The notes below the pieces were generated by a model. It was not told where the DNA came from. It saw nothing but the letters and a program-made list of their open reading frames with translations, and ran no database searches. A stretch of 64,000 nucleotides of DNA from Lasiosphaeris hirsuta (Eukaryota; Ascomycota; Sordariomycetes; Sordariales; Lasiosphaeriaceae). The DNA lies in NCBI GenBank assembly GCA_030549175.1, contig JAUKUA010000001.1, forward strand, positions 8,308,001 to 8,372,000, written 5' to 3'. Below, in pieces: positions 31,801-44,586 of the stretch. Within the stretch, counting starts at the first letter, position 1; each line of letters begins with the position of its first letter. The translations under genes and the position numbers were made by a program.

Positions 31801-32815
31801 CTGGTGGGGCGCCAAGCAGATCATCGCCGGCAACACCACCACGACCGAGTTCCTCATCGTCGTCTTCTCGCTGCTCGTGAGCGCCCTGCTCTGGAGCCAG
31901 ATGTTTGCGCTCGCGCCCGAGCTGTCGAGCGCGCGCGCTGCCATGGCGCGCATCCTGGGGCTGATTGAGATTGGCAGCGCCGGCATGCGCGGCCACGTCG
32001 AGGGGCTGCCGCTGACGGCGGGCGCCGAGGAGGCGGGGCTGGAGAAGAGCGTTGCGGGCGAGACCCGGGCCGCGAGTGTGGGGTTTCAGGACGTCCGGTT
32101 CTCGTACCCGGCGCGGCCGGATGCCGAGGTGCTCAAGGGGCTGACCCTCGACATCAAGCCGGGCACGTTCGTCGCGCTGGTCGGGCCCAGCGGCGCCGGC
32201 AAGTCGACCATCATCTCGCTCGTCGAGCGGCTGTACACGCCGCAGTCGGGCGCGGTCCTGATCGACGGCGTCGACGTCACCAAGAGCCGCGACGTGGCGT
32301 TCCGCGACGCCATCGCGCTGGTGCCGCAGGAGAGCATGCTGTTCGAGGGCAGCATCGAGTTCAACATTGGGCTGGGCGCGCGGCCGGGCCACGACGTGTC
32401 GAGCGGCGACATTGTCGCGGCGTGCAAGCTGGCCAACATCCACGACGTCATCGCCGCGCTGCCCGAGGGCTACCAGACGCTTTGCGGGACCAACGGTGCC
32501 CGGTTCTCGGGCGGCCAGAAGCAGCGGCTGTCGATTGCGCGCGCGCTGGTGCGGAAGCCCAAGCTGCTGATTCTGGACGAGCCGACGAGCGCCCTGGATG
32601 CCGAGTCGGAGCAGCTGCTGCAGGACGGCCTGGACAAGGCGGCCAGGGGCATCACCGTCATCGCCATTGCGCATCGCCTACACACCATCCGCAAGGCCGA
32701 CCGCATCTATTGGATCGAGGACGGGCAGTGTGTCGACTCGGGGACGCACGCGGAGCTGGTCGAGAAGTCGCCGCACTACAGGGCGAATGTTATGCACCAG
32801 ACAGTGGCGCAATAA
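28802..32815 (+). CDS. sitT: full-length ABCB-type ABC transporter of the siderophore cluster (SitT-like)
   Basis: Exon 1 is 28802-29747 and exon 2 is 29823-32815, giving 1312 aa. The layout is TMD1-NBD1-TMD2-NBD2, normal for a P-glycoprotein-like exporter. NBD1 has GLSGSGKST, then LISGGQKQRVSLARAL and AVLILDEATASLD. NBD2 has GPSGAGKST, then FSGGQKQRLSIARALVRKPK and LLILDEPTSALD. Both H-loops are present (IAHRLS, IAHRLH). The intron as placed has a GC donor (GAAG/GCTTGT), a GACTAAC branch region and a CACAG acceptor, joining ILIE to ATLVLSQVAPF. A GT donor three residues later with a CTCAG acceptor would also keep the frame (IEGFQVAPF). A homologous ABC gene sits beside sidD in Aspergillus; substrate and direction of transport are inferred only from location. 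Confidence 0.9.
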
Positions 32816-34626
32816 TAATTATATGTAGAGAGTAAATTATAGAAGCAATTATTTCATGTCGAACCGTTCGTGCTGAACCGCCTTGCAAATATGGTGGCCT
32901 TATCAATTGACATGACTTGTTGTTTCTCGTCAATGTTGCCGTCGTCGACCCCTGCCAACCACACTCCCCCTCGCCGCTTTTGCTCAGGCACCTACCAGGA
33001 CATGATCAGTGAAGCGACTGAAATTAGCATAGACTGCCTGGAATTTCGAGAATGAAAATTGGCAACTTTTCGCGAGAGCAATGGCTAGGTCCAAAACTAG
33101 GACCACCACGGAAATCCATAAATACTTATCCGCCCAGCCTGACAATTCTGCTTATAGAGCCCATCTCAAGGCTCAGTTCAATATTAGTTTCATCTAGTTT
33201 TCTTAAAACTCCCTTTTGTTCCTCTATCCATCCCGTGGTTACCTTTACGCTAACACCCGACCTCTTAGCTGGCTAGATTGAATTCAGAGCAGATCAGATA
33301 CTCGATTTTGCACCTCAGATGCCTCTTTTAGGCCATATTTAGATCAAATCTATGGCCGGATCTGATTTATCTGATCTGTTGAGAGCTGGTGGTGAGGCGG
33401 GTGGAAGGGGGGCTCGCGCAGACCGCGCGCAGCGCGCTCTGAATCCAATTTATCCACTGTATCTGCATATAACTTGACACAAAAAGGGTCAAAGCCCAGG
33501 GGCCTGGCCGCAGCAGCCACAGTTGCAATCAATTGCAGATACAAAATTCGCAAAAACAGGAACCAGGCTTACACAACGAAGCACTGTTAAAACAGACAAA
33601 TATTATACAGTACAACCGAAACAACCCAGACATTTTAACCCTCCTCATTCGCGTCGTCTTCTCCACAGTCGGCATGCAGTCACAAGGCGTACATCGGGAC
33701 CCATGCCAGCGCGAAGTCGGGGTGCTGGCCGCCAAACCCAAATGGCGAGCCAGGGCGGCCAGCCACACCCAAGCCCTCAAAAGCTGGAGCCGGACAGCTT
33801 TGCCAAACTCGGCAATGTCGCCGTTGACCATGGCTGGGGAAAGTCTGGTTTGCGTTCCATCGCTCGTCCACTGAGCCAGAGCTGCGTCTCCCCATCCGAC
33901 AACATAGTCCTTGTCATTATTGGTGCTGACAATCCACACACCTCCGTCTCCCCGTCAGGTACTCCTCATCTGTCTGAAGGTCAACCCTGGCGCTAGATTG
34001 TTTCCCCACTACTTTCGAGAGACGAGATAGCACTACCTCTCTCCACCTGCGAAACAAGATTCTAAAATCGCTCCATGACAGGGGCTAGATGTTCCAACAT
34101 GTCATGCTCAGTCCCTCAAGACAGCCCAACATTACCACCAAGCTCAAGCTCCAGAGAGGAGGCAAGTCAAGACTGTTTTAAATCATCCCCTGTAAGCTGT
34201 CACAGACATGAAGCTTTTCGTTTTCACCTACGAATGCCCTCCACCGGCACCATGCAAGTTTCTCAGCATATCAATGCACTGGCCTAGCAAGCTCTTGGTT
34301 ATGGGACAGATACATATCGAGGTAGAGATGGCCATATTAACGACCTTTGATCCCATAACCATCGGGCCGAGAGATGCTACCCCCCCCCCCCCCCCCAAGG
34401 AGACGAGAATTAGGCCAATGCTAATGTGAATGTCCATGCCCCAACACAGACCTCCAAACCTGCCAAGCCATTCCCCTGCCGCCTGCCAGCTAGTCAAAGC
34501 ATCTCGATTCTCCTCGTCTTCATCCTCCTAGTCCTCAGCTTCCTCATCCTCCTGCCCATCCTCCTCCTCATCCTCATCCTCTTCATCTTCCTCATCCTCG
34601 GTATTTACATGGTCATCTCCTGAGGT
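32816..34626. other. gene-poor island, left part
   Basis: It contains an orphan iron-GATA site (33367), a C-run (34380-34396) and TCCTC/CATCCTC low-complexity DNA (34505-34600). A minus frame at 33939-33529 starts with coding-like text (MWIVSTNNDKDYVVGWGDAA), but no family or splice partner is visible. Confidence 0.4.
33367..33375 (-). promoter_or_regulatory. orphan ATCWGATAA iron-GATA site
   Basis: TTATCTGAT with several flanking AGATC/GATCAGAT half-sites (33290-33380), but no adjacent start codon of an intact gene. It could be a relic of a lost cluster gene. Confidence 0.4.
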
Positions 34627-35604
34627 TTAGAGCGCGCTGAACGGATTTGAGAGGCCTAGCGACACAAATAGATCCTCTGACCCCGAAGTTACTAACTCTC
34701 TTCCTCTCCCTGGGCTTAAGCTGATGATGTCGCTGAACAACCTAGCTCTCCTAGAAGGCCCCTCATTATCGACATCGCCAGAGACACCCAGCAGCTCTAC
34801 TACTTCCTTTGGAGCCATATGACCCATCCTTCCGGCCAGCACCATCAAGGCAGACTTGCGTAGATACTCTCCTAGCGTCGCCCAGACCTCAGGGATGCTA
34901 AGCGGCACGTCCTTCCACCACCCGGTATATTCGTATCGCTGCCGGGGGAGGATGGTGACGATGTGGGCAGAGTAGAGTTAGCGTCTAGCGGGGCGAAAAT
35001 CGGTTGGAAATATCAATGCCCCACCGTGTAAAGGCCCGAAAACACTGTCTTTGATAAATCTCTCGTCTAGTGTGAAGACTTTCCACTCATCCAAATTATC
35101 GCCAGGAACAATAGTGAATTTTCCTTCATCAAATGCTTCCTCCACCCATCTTAACATCGGGAGACCATTTTGAGGGCACATGATATGGTCATCTTTATGT
35201 GTCGACTCACCAAAAAGGTAGGTGGCATTATTCTCTCCGATATTGTAGGGGACAATGTGGGCGGCAGTAATATTTCCAATCCCGCCGGTAATGTCCAGAT
35301 CCGCCTTGGCTGCCTTTGCGTCTCGGATGCTCTCGCCGCTGGCGGCCGAGACCCTTGAGAAATTGCGCTTAGATGCGCTCGCACGGCTGATGAGGGGCTC
35401 GATGGCTTGGCCGAGTGTGGTTAGGTTGAGCTTCTTATAGATGAGAGGTGGAAATGTCGGCGTCGTCGCGTCGTCGTAGGGCAGCGGTGTGACGTGCATA
35501 GACGGTGGGAGGGGGCGTTGTGCCACTTTGGGGGTCGCTGCCCCGGCCGACGCCGCCGCCGTATCGACAGGTGCCGGGGATTTGCCAAGCTTCTTGCGTG
35601 GCAT
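34627..35604 (-). pseudogene. HNH-endonuclease domain gene with premature stop
   Basis: The frame from 35604 holds 208 codons to a TAA at 34978-34980, then stays open in the same frame to 34627 (326 codons in all). The N terminus is Pro/Ala-rich. The central part has the fungal HNH motif AAHIVPYNIGE, then CPQNGLPMLRWVEEAFDEGK and FTIVPGD. After the stop the text goes on as LYSAHIVTILPRQRYEYTGW, typical of the family's C terminus, so a single nonsense change broke it. Fungal HNH proteins of this type are multicopy and of unknown role. It has no evident link to siderophore synthesis and lies inside an island that splits the cluster. Confidence 0.65.
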
Positions 35605-37226
35605 TGTGCTTTGTGTGAGGTTGGGAATAACTCTAACCTTAAACCCTTTCTCGCCATGTCCTACGTCGTCGCGAACTCTACTACATTCTCTCGTCTTGAA
35701 GCACTAGGTTTACTGTGACCGTCGGCAGTACGTATGTCGTTATCTTAGTAGCCGTGACAGTTATGTATATTTGTCCTCTCTCAACGACACCAAGCCTCAA
35801 ATAGACCGGGCTTACTTAGATAGCGAGCCCTAAAAGGACCAGTATGGGGGTACCAGCATGGGGGTACCAGTATGGGGGTACCAGTATGGGGGTACCAGTA
35901 ATGGTTTGGGTTACCCGTACCCTATACCCCGCGCCCTACCATCAGCCCGTAGCCGTAGGCCAAGTCAGCCAACTTCGATACCACCAAATCCACAAGGTCC
36001 ATCAACCTCCCCACCGACAACCCAGCCCAACATCTTCAATTCTTTTCCACATAACAACGAAGGTTCGCGATCCCTACCAACAACTTCGTTCACTGCTAAT
36101 ATCGTCGATATAGATCAATTCTACGCCTTCAAAAACCTCGAATTCGATATTTTCTGGTGACGATACACCGCTACGCGTACGCGTAAGAGAGCATGTAAGA
36201 TCCCAATGCCAGAATCCGATCCTACGCGCATACGCACACCCGCCGCCCCGACCGCTTTCATCGACGATGGCGATTGTCCCGATATCCGGCTAGCCGCTGC
36301 GCCGATCGACCCTACGGAAGATGGCGCTCTAGGCTAGGCTTAATAATACCTAGCTTGGAGTGGACCCAGTGATTAAGAAGTTAAGGAATAAGGCTATGGT
36401 AGGGTAAGCCGTGCCTACAAAAGAAGACAGGAAATCCCTATAGGATATTATTATCGTGAAGCCCCTTGGCGGTTAAGCCTGGGATCTATCCTAGCTTATA
36501 ATACAGCCTAAGCCCCAGGGGCCGATTATTTACTTGGTGGAATTAAATAGGAGTCAACTACTGGCCAGAAAAGGCGGGTACCTAGCACTTTAAAGCCTCG
36601 AGCTATAAAGAAGACTACTCGTAGCGGTCGTGTTACGTGGTAGAATATAGATAGCTCAGATAGGTTAGTCTATTGTAGGTAGTCCCTACACTCAATTGAG
36701 TACAGGGGGTGCGCTGCCATATAATGGCGGTGTGCCCTCCAGACTGATTACCAACGGGCCATCCTTTACAATATTATCACACTACCATACAAATATGTCA
36801 TGTCAGTGTTCCTTATGTGAACCGAAGATTCCTGATAGTGCCTTAGAAATGGTAAGCTTAGCCTGGGTCGCCGAAACAAGGCCTAGAGGCTATTCAGTAA
36901 CCACCCACACCAAGATCACTACGGCCCAGGTTAATGCAGCAGCAGATCAGGAGTATGCACACCTACGGAAATTGCTAATGGCAACATTGACGAGAGACAT
37001 AAGGTTGTTGACTTTGCGACAAGTGGTGCCAGTTGCAGCCGGAAAGGAAAGGCGACGGAAAGAAAACATTGTCAATTTGGAGACGTGAACTCTCTGTGAA
37101 ATATAATACACACTAGAAAGATGAATTTCAAAATAGATAAAAGCTAGTACCAAACAAGAAGATCGAGACAACAAATCAAGTACAAGCAATTTCCAGCCCA
37201 AGAAATAACTGCAGCAATGTCTCACC
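35605..37226. other. gene-poor island, right part
   Basis: AT-richer DNA with short open frames (36696-37088 on plus is the longest convincing-looking one), a 14-bp tandem repeat and no recognisable transposon protein. It could be decayed mobile-element DNA. Confidence 0.4.
35838..35900 (+). repeat. 14-bp tandem repeat, 4.5 copies
   Basis: Unit ACCAGTATGGGGGT, with one T-to-C change in the second copy. It contains a KpnI-type GGTACC palindrome at each junction. Confidence 0.9.
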
Positions 37227-40200
37227 TCATCTCCTCTCACCAATGACCAAGACATCTCCACCCTCCCCAGCCAACTCGCCCACCACCCCAGCCAGCTCTG
37301 CCATAACCTCGTCGACAAACCCCTCCTCCTCTCCCACAACCCCCACATTCACCCTCCCCTCCTTGTCCACAAACGTCACCGCCTTGACCGGCCAGGGCGA
37401 GTCGCCGTGCGGGTTCGCAATCTCGACCCGGCAGCTCCCACCCCCAAACGGCATCTCATCAAAGTCCTCAAAGTCCTGGTGGTTCACCACCGACCCGAAG
37501 AAGCCGGCCCACCCACCCACCTCCTTCGCGATGGCCTCGAACCCGAGGAAATCGTGCTCTAGGCTCTCGGCGCTCTGCCGCTGCACAAACGCCAGCAGGT
37601 CCCGGGCCGTCCAGCCGGCCTCGAAGGCGACGCGGATCGGCGTGAACTGGTACGTCGGGCCGACCACGTCCTCGGCGCCGACCATGTCGAGCGTGCGGCC
37701 CGACGTGATGCCGGCAAAGGTGACATCGTGGCTCTGCAGGCGGCGGGCGAGGACGAGGGCCCAGGCCGCGGTCAGCAGGTTGGCCGTGGTGGTGTCGCGG
37801 GGCGGCGGCGAGATGGGGACGGGGACGGATTTGAAGACGCCCCTCTGCGGCGTTGGTGAGGGCGTGTTGATGGTGGAGAGGGAAGAACCGGACAGGAGAG
37901 TGCGCCAGTACGCGGCCGCTTTGCTGCGGAGGCTGGCCTCGCGGGTTTGCGCCATGTAGGCGGAAAAGGGGGAGGCGCCGGTCACCTTGTTTCCGGCGTA
38001 CAAAGTTTCCAGGTCGCGGAGGAGCTTGGGCAAGGACACGCCGTCGTACAGGGCGTGCGAGAGTCCGATGGCCAGGCACTCTTGTCCGTCTTTGCCCTCG
38101 ACGGCGAACATCTGCAGGAAAGACGAGCCGAGATGGAAGTCTGATTCGATGTGGCTTGTGCAGAGCTCGGTGACGAATTCCTCCAAATCCTTGTCGGCCA
38201 GGTGCATGCTGATAGGGGCATCCAGCTCCTCCAAGACAACCTGGAAAAAGGTCGACTCGTACTCGATAAAGACGGTGCGCAGAATGTCGTGGGCCTGGAC
38301 CAGCTGGTGACAGGCTCTGAGCAGCCGCTCCCGATCAATGCCATCGTTGAAATACAACATGGTGTATTGAATCGAAGTCCGTGGTGCATGGACCGTCGCC
38401 TTGATATCAAGCAACTGCGAATCCGTCACGGGATACACATCCTGAACAGCCCAACTTGGGTCCGCAAGCCGAGGCCGAACAGCTTCCTCGACAAAGAGCT
38501 CGGGCTGAGGGTGGCCCAGCAACGAAAAGGGGCTGTACGCCTTGACCACCTTCTCCAGCGGCCGGTGGTTCACCTTCAGCACCTTGGCCGCATCGCCGAG
38601 ACGCATGTGCTGAAAGATGTCGGCCACCGTCAGTCCGTGGCCCTGCAGACGCAGAGCAGACACCAGCTTCATGGCGAGGACGGAATCGCCACCGAGCCGG
38701 AAAAAGTTATCATCAATGTCAATCTGCTCGGGCGCGATTCCCAAGATCTTGGCCCACGAAGACCGGAGAACATCCTCGGCCACCGAGAGCTTCGGCTGCG
38801 ACAAATTCCTCTTCCACGCCTCCTCGAAGCCGCCGCGGAGCTGCTCCAGGACAACCTGCGGGACCGCCGAAGCCAGCTGCTTCAGCACGCCTCGATCAAC
38901 ATGACCCATCTTGGCCGGCATCTTGTCGACAACAACATAGGCCGAAGGCGCCAGGTGCGACGGGAGCGAGTTCCGTACAAATTTATCCAGCCGCTTCAGC
39001 GCCGCCGCCAGCCCAACACTAACCCTCCCACAGATCCTCGTCTCCAGCACAGCACGGTCCGTCGCCATGACCTGCACGCCCTCCCCCTCCAACGCCAGCT
39101 GTTCCACAAAAGCAACCAGCTCCTGGCCCGTTTGCGCTTGGAAAACAACCGCGGCCGCCCTCGCCGACGACGGGAGGTACTTGTCAAAGTGCACCTCGAG
39201 CTCGGCAATAGCAACCGAGTGGCCCTGCGCCGGCACAACATTCTCCTTGCGTCCGATAAACACCAGGCTGCCATCCTCTCGCAGCCTGACAATATCGCCC
39301 GTCGGCTGTACCCTGCCCATCCGGCCGGGCCGGGCCGAGCTGCCGGCGACGAGCCAGGACGGCGACTCGACCGTCTCGCCGGTAAAGAAGGCGCCCTCCA
39401 GCCACAGCTCGCCGGCACACCCGATGGGCGCGAGCAGACCCGGGCTGCGGGGGTCGCACACCCACGGGACGACGGGGCGGGGGTACACCTCGCCGGTCTT
39501 GATATGCGCATCGGCCCTGAGGCGCTTGGAAAACTCGTCTAGCGATAGCGGCGGCTCCTCGTTCCACCTCCAGATACGCTCCAGCTCGTCCCCGGCCACG
39601 CACGGGATCTGATCGACCCGGCGGTCGAGATCCCGCGTCAGCTGTCCGCACACGGCCTCCAGCTGCCGCAGCATCCGCTCCATCTGCCTCGTCTCCATCA
39701 GGCGCGAATCGAAGCTCGCACACACCCTCAGCCCGCCCTGCGTGATGCCACACGCGAGCATGAGCGGGTACGGGTTGAAGTGGATCGCCTCGCGCACGGG
39801 ATCGCCGCCCTCGAAGCCCAGCTCGCTGCCGACATGCACCGTCTCGGGCTGGATGACCAACCCCATGGGCGCCTCGCACGCGTACTGCGCGTCGCGGCTC
39901 ACGCGGCGGATGTTCTGCATGCCCATGTGCTGCCAGGGCGTGCGCGCCGATACGGCCGTCTGCACGTCCTGCAGGTACTTGGCGACGGCCACGCCCCGGC
40001 CGACACGCACCCGGATCGGCACCGTCGCGATCAGCGGCCCGACAATCCCCTCTACCCCGCGCAGCGGGATGTCCCGGCCGGTGAGGGTCTCGCCGAAGAC
40101 GATGTCGTCGCTGCCCGTGTACCGCGAAGCGAGCAGGGCCCACGCGCCCCGGATGAGGGTGGCCAGGGTGAAGGGGAACCCGGCTGCGGCGGGGAGGGAG

Positions 40201-43200
40201 ATGCGGTGCTCGATGATGGTGTCGGGGATGGGCAGGAAGTCGCGAGAGGGGACACGCGGGAATTGCGGGCCTACGGCGCCGGCTAGCTCGCGCCGCCAGA
40301 AGGATTCCATGGCGGATTGGTCGGTCGCCAGGACGTGTTGGACGAAATCGGCCATGTGGGCGGTGGACGGGGATGGGAGCGGGGTGGGTTGGAGGGCGGC
40401 GAGGACTTTCTCGAGGATCAGGGGCTCGGACCAGCCGTCATAGAGGGCATGGTGGACAGTCCAGATCATGTAGCGATTGGAGGAGGCGGCGTCGTACACA
40501 ATGGTGTAGCGGGCAAGGCTTTGGCCGAGTTCCATTCTCTGGCTGCTGTCGGTTGCGAGGAATCGGGCGAGGTCGGTGGAGTGGTTCCAGCGGATGGACT
40601 CCTTCAGGACGACCTGGCGAAGGCCCGAGTCGTCCTGAAGTTGGACCAAACGAGTGCGGAGGATTGGAGATGCTGCGACCACCTCTTCCCACGCCTTCTT
40701 CCAGACGCCAACGGTGATGTGAGATGGAATGCACGCGACTCTCTGAGCGATGTATGCCTCTACTGACTTGAGCGAGAAGGTGAACAGGGACTCTTGGGTC
40801 GGCGTGCAGGGGTAGATATCCTCGACATCCGCCGGCTCCATTTCACAAACTTGCGATGCTTCGATGCGGGCGCTCTCAAAGGACTGAGAGATCATGGAGA
40901 AGGCCGCCCTCTCGACCTGTGCCTGCGACTCGTCACAAAGAGTCACAACCTCAGCCATGGCGGAAAGCGTAGGATGGCTGAAGGTGCTGGCGACACTGAG
41001 GTCGAGGCCGCGCTCTCTGCAGACCGATACAAGCTTCATGGCCGCGAGTGATTCTCCGCCCAGGGCAAAGAAGTTGTCGTCAAGGCGAATACCCTTGGCG
41101 TCGAGCTTCAGGATGAAGCCCCACGCTTCACGCAAGCGTTGCTCCATGTCTCCCAGCTCGCGGTCGTTTGCAGCACTGGGTGCGTTCTGGTCTAGCTTGC
41201 GCAAGTCGACCGTGGCTCCAAAGGCTCGGAGGCGCTTACGATCTGTCTTACCAGAAATGAGAGTCGGAATGTGGCTGACGGGGATATAGGCGTTGGGGAC
41301 CATGTATCGTGGCAGCACCTTTGCGATCTCTGTGTCGGCCTTGGACAGCGCCTCCCGCCGCTCGACGGGTAGCTCGGCAGACGCGATCTCTGCCGCCTTG
41401 GCCGACTGCGGCGCGACAAATGCCACCAAGGCGGGCTGTCCACCAGACCCCTGAGGCACGATCACCTCGACGATGACGTTGGTGTCAGCCGGCAGTCTAG
41501 CCTTGAGCTGGCTCTCAATCTCGCCAAGCTCAACACGTTGACCGCGGAGCTTGACCTGCGTATCCTTACGACCGACGAAGACGATCTCGCCAGAACCGTC
41601 AGGGTCGTACCGTCCAAGGTCACCCGTCTTATACAAGCGGCCGCTCCGGCCAGCATGCCGGCCATGGCCGGCAGTAAGCCACTTGGGGTCATGGATAAAT
41701 GCCGCGGCCGTCTTCTCCGGATCACCCAGATACCCCTGGCCCACGATCGGTCCCTCAACCAGCAGCTCACCCACCGCGCCAACAGGCATCAACGTGTCAT
41801 GATCGTCGGGATCAACAACCCACATGGCGGCCCCGTTCCCGGGCCCAATGGTGATGTAGTCCCTCCCCTTGGCCGCGCTAGCGTTCACGGTGCACCCAAT
41901 GGTACACTCACACGGTCCATAACCGATAATGATCCTCGTCATCTCGCCCCAGAAATTGACATCCCTCGGCGCCGCCGCCTCCCCGCCCAGCCCCAGCCCC
42001 GTCAGCCCGGCAATGACATCCAGGTCCAGGATGCGCGCCACCGACGGCGTGATGCCCGCATAGTTGACGCGCATGCTCCGCATCACCCCGTTGATGTCGT
42101 CCAGCCGCGCCTCGTCCGACGGGATGCACAGACACCCGCCGTTGGCGAGCGTCAGCAGCATGCTGTCGATGCTGACGTCAAAGGCATACGACGCGAAATC
42201 CAGGACTCGCGACGAGGGCGTGTAGCCCACGGCGGCGGCGCGCGGGAAGGCGCTGCTGGTGTAGGCGAGGTGCGAGATCTGCACGCCCTTGGGGGTGCCG
42301 GTGCTGCCCGAGGTGAAGATGATGTACATCAGGGTCGAGGAGGGGACAGTTGGGAGGGGGGCGAATTCCTGGGGGTGGGAGGGGAATGTCGACGGCCCGA
42401 CGGTGAGGTGGGTCGCGTCGGGCAGGATGGATTGCGCCAGGTCGCGTTGAGAGAGGGAAGAGACCATGGTCTCAGCGCGGATTTGGCTGGCCATGTTTTG
42501 CAAGCGCGCGAGGGGAAGGGACGGGTCCATCATCACCAAGGTCGCACCTGCCTTCATGACGGCGAGGACGGCGATGATGGTCCAGCATGACTTCTCAAAG
42601 CACACGGGCACAAAATCGTCGAGGGCCACACCTGCTTCTTTGAGGGACCATGCAAGCGAGGTCGACCAGGTGTCGATTTGGCCGTAGGTCAGGCCGCCAT
42701 CCCACGACGAGATCGCTTCCTTGTCGGGGCACGTCTGCGCGCGCTCGGAAATGACGTCGTGCATGCACCGGTCGATGGTCGGCGGCAGTTCGTGATTCCA
42801 CTCCCAGATGCAGTCGAGGTCGTGTGGGGCTGGGCCCAGACACGCTGCGATGGACGCGTTGGGGTGGGCGAGGCAGAACTTGACCGTGTCGACGAGCGTC
42901 TCGATGTGGAGTGTGACGGTAAAGGGGAGGATACTCTTGCTGTGCCAGACAGGTCGTATCGAGAGACGATCGCCCTCAAAGCGCGTCTCGAGGTGGATCG
43001 CCGGCTGGTATAAGAGTTAGCCGTTGCACTTCAGGCTGACATGGGGAACTCACTTGGTCGTTGGCTTCCCCCGAGCTTTGTGATAATGGGCCGGTGCTCA
43101 GAACGAGTGAATGGTGGCTGGTGGCTGTTTGTGACTTCAGAGCCGGCCGACTCGTGATGTGATGGGAAATGGCGGCAGCATTTTGGCTGACGCTGGTCTG

Positions 43201-43494
43201 CAGGTCGATGGCGATGTCGACGTTTACCGGCTCAATGGTGGCGACGTCATCCGAGCCCTGGTAGTCGAAGTCAAAACATATTTCGCTGTCCTCTTGGGTT
43301 CTCAGGAGAACAATGAGCCAGGAGAGAAGCAGGATCTCCTCTCTCATGCCCGTTGGAGTGGCTGACCGAAGACTGTCGACCTCAAAGGACATGAAGCCAT
43401 CGCCGTTTGCTTGGCCAATCAGTGGCGCGGCTTCCTTGTGGCCCCGCCGGCTCTGGCTCTGCCAGTGGGCATCTTCCACTTGGAGTGAGCCCAT
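37227..43494 (-). CDS. sidD: NRPS SidD (fusarinine synthetase)
   Basis: Exon 1 is 43054-43494 and exon 2 is 37227-43004. The intron (43005-43053, 49 nt) has a GTGAGT donor, a GCTAAC branch site and an ACCAG acceptor. The product is 2072 aa, close to Aspergillus SidD. Order: N-terminal segment (1-227); A domain with FTSGSTGTPKG (about 377-387), YGPCECTIGC and TGDLGRYDPDGSGEIVFVGR; T domain DNFFALGGESLAAMK (Ser about 799); C domain HHALYDG (about 998); a partial A domain (about 1340-1450) keeping only late core motifs; T domain FFRLGGDSVLAMK (Ser about 1588); terminal C domain SHALYDG (about 1795), which would cyclise or release. SidD joins three acyl-hydroxyornithine units through ester bonds to make fusarinine C. 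It is divergent from sidJ. Confidence 0.95.
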
Positions 43495-43774
43495 TGTGAC
43501 GGGTTATCGTGATTGGTAATTCCGAGACAGCGTTACAGGAGAATGGTTAATTGCAATCAGGAGCTAGGTTTACCAGGCCTTCTTCAACTTGACAGCAACG
43601 AATGAACGGCATATAACCCAAGTCAAATGGTGACGGCATTCCTCGACAAAGCATCTCAAAATCACCACAATTACTGCCTGCTCCGTCTGCCACTCCAAGT
43701 CTACGCGCTTTACCGAACAGGCAGAATTAACCGAGATCGGTCACCGTCATGGCGAGCCCCCGAGTCTCCATGTA

Positions 43775-43804
43775 GTACCAGGATATACCAGGATATACCA
43801 GGAT
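43775..43804 (+). repeat. 10-bp tandem repeat, 3 copies
   Basis: TACCAGGATA repeated three times; too short to judge a function. Confidence 0.8.
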
Positions 43805-44577
43805 GGCCGCCCAAACACGCCAGAATGCCCGCGGCGGCGAGCATGCGAACGGGCAACTGCGCCGAAGAGGATCCTCGCGAGTCTCCAGAGTGCTCCGCGG
43901 CCGAGTCCCGCGAGGAAACCGCGGTACTGGGTTCCACAAGGCAACACTGGGCCGTTGTGCCTCTGTGCCTCGTACCTTGGACAGTGCGACGCATTCCGGC
44001 TTCTTGGGGCGCGCCATGCTCAAAGGGGAGCAAGCTCCTCCCGTGCAGTCGACTATCGAACCGTCCAGAGTTGCATGGGCCATCCCTGCGCATTGCCACC
44101 GGGTATTCAGACCTTAGAGCCCCAGAATCGCAGAATCATGGACGGCAGCCGACCCTCTCGTCGACATGGATCCGAGGTGTGGCAGCCGGAGGAGCAGTTG
44201 CGGTTCAAGGCGTGGTGCTCGCGGACCCACACTCGGGGATCTGCACCCTGGAGGAAAGAGCAGACTAGAGGCAGAATGGTCTCATGCAAGTGATGTGTTG
44301 TGGTTCGCATGAGCATGGCAAGCCCAACCAACACCTTGCAGGAGAGATGCGCCTTCCTCGGAGGTGAGGTGATAATATTGAAACGTTGGTTCATCCCCCA
44401 TCACATGGAACAGCCAGGGAGTCCCGGTGCAAAACTCTTCCCATGACACACAGAATCTGGTAATTCCGCCGTTCCACAGCTTCTCTCGCTGTTTTAGGAA
44501 AGCGACAAAAGTGACCTCGCATACAAGCATATTATACCTCCCCCTGCTCCGCTTACCGGCGGGTCGCACGAGGAATC

Positions 44578-44586
44578 TTATCAGAT
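44578..44586 (-). promoter_or_regulatory. ATCWGATAA iron-GATA site
   Basis: TTATCAGAT on the plus strand, followed within 12 bp by AATCAGATC, 384 bp upstream of the sidJ start and in the interval shared with sidD. Confidence 0.65.

Noticed and set aside
38151..39542. 463-codon plus-strand open frame
   Set aside because: It is the antisense of sidD; low-complexity His/Arg/Leu text.
43627..44268. 213-codon open frame between sidD and sidJ
   Set aside because: There is no family content, the composition is mixed, and it lies in a promoter interval.
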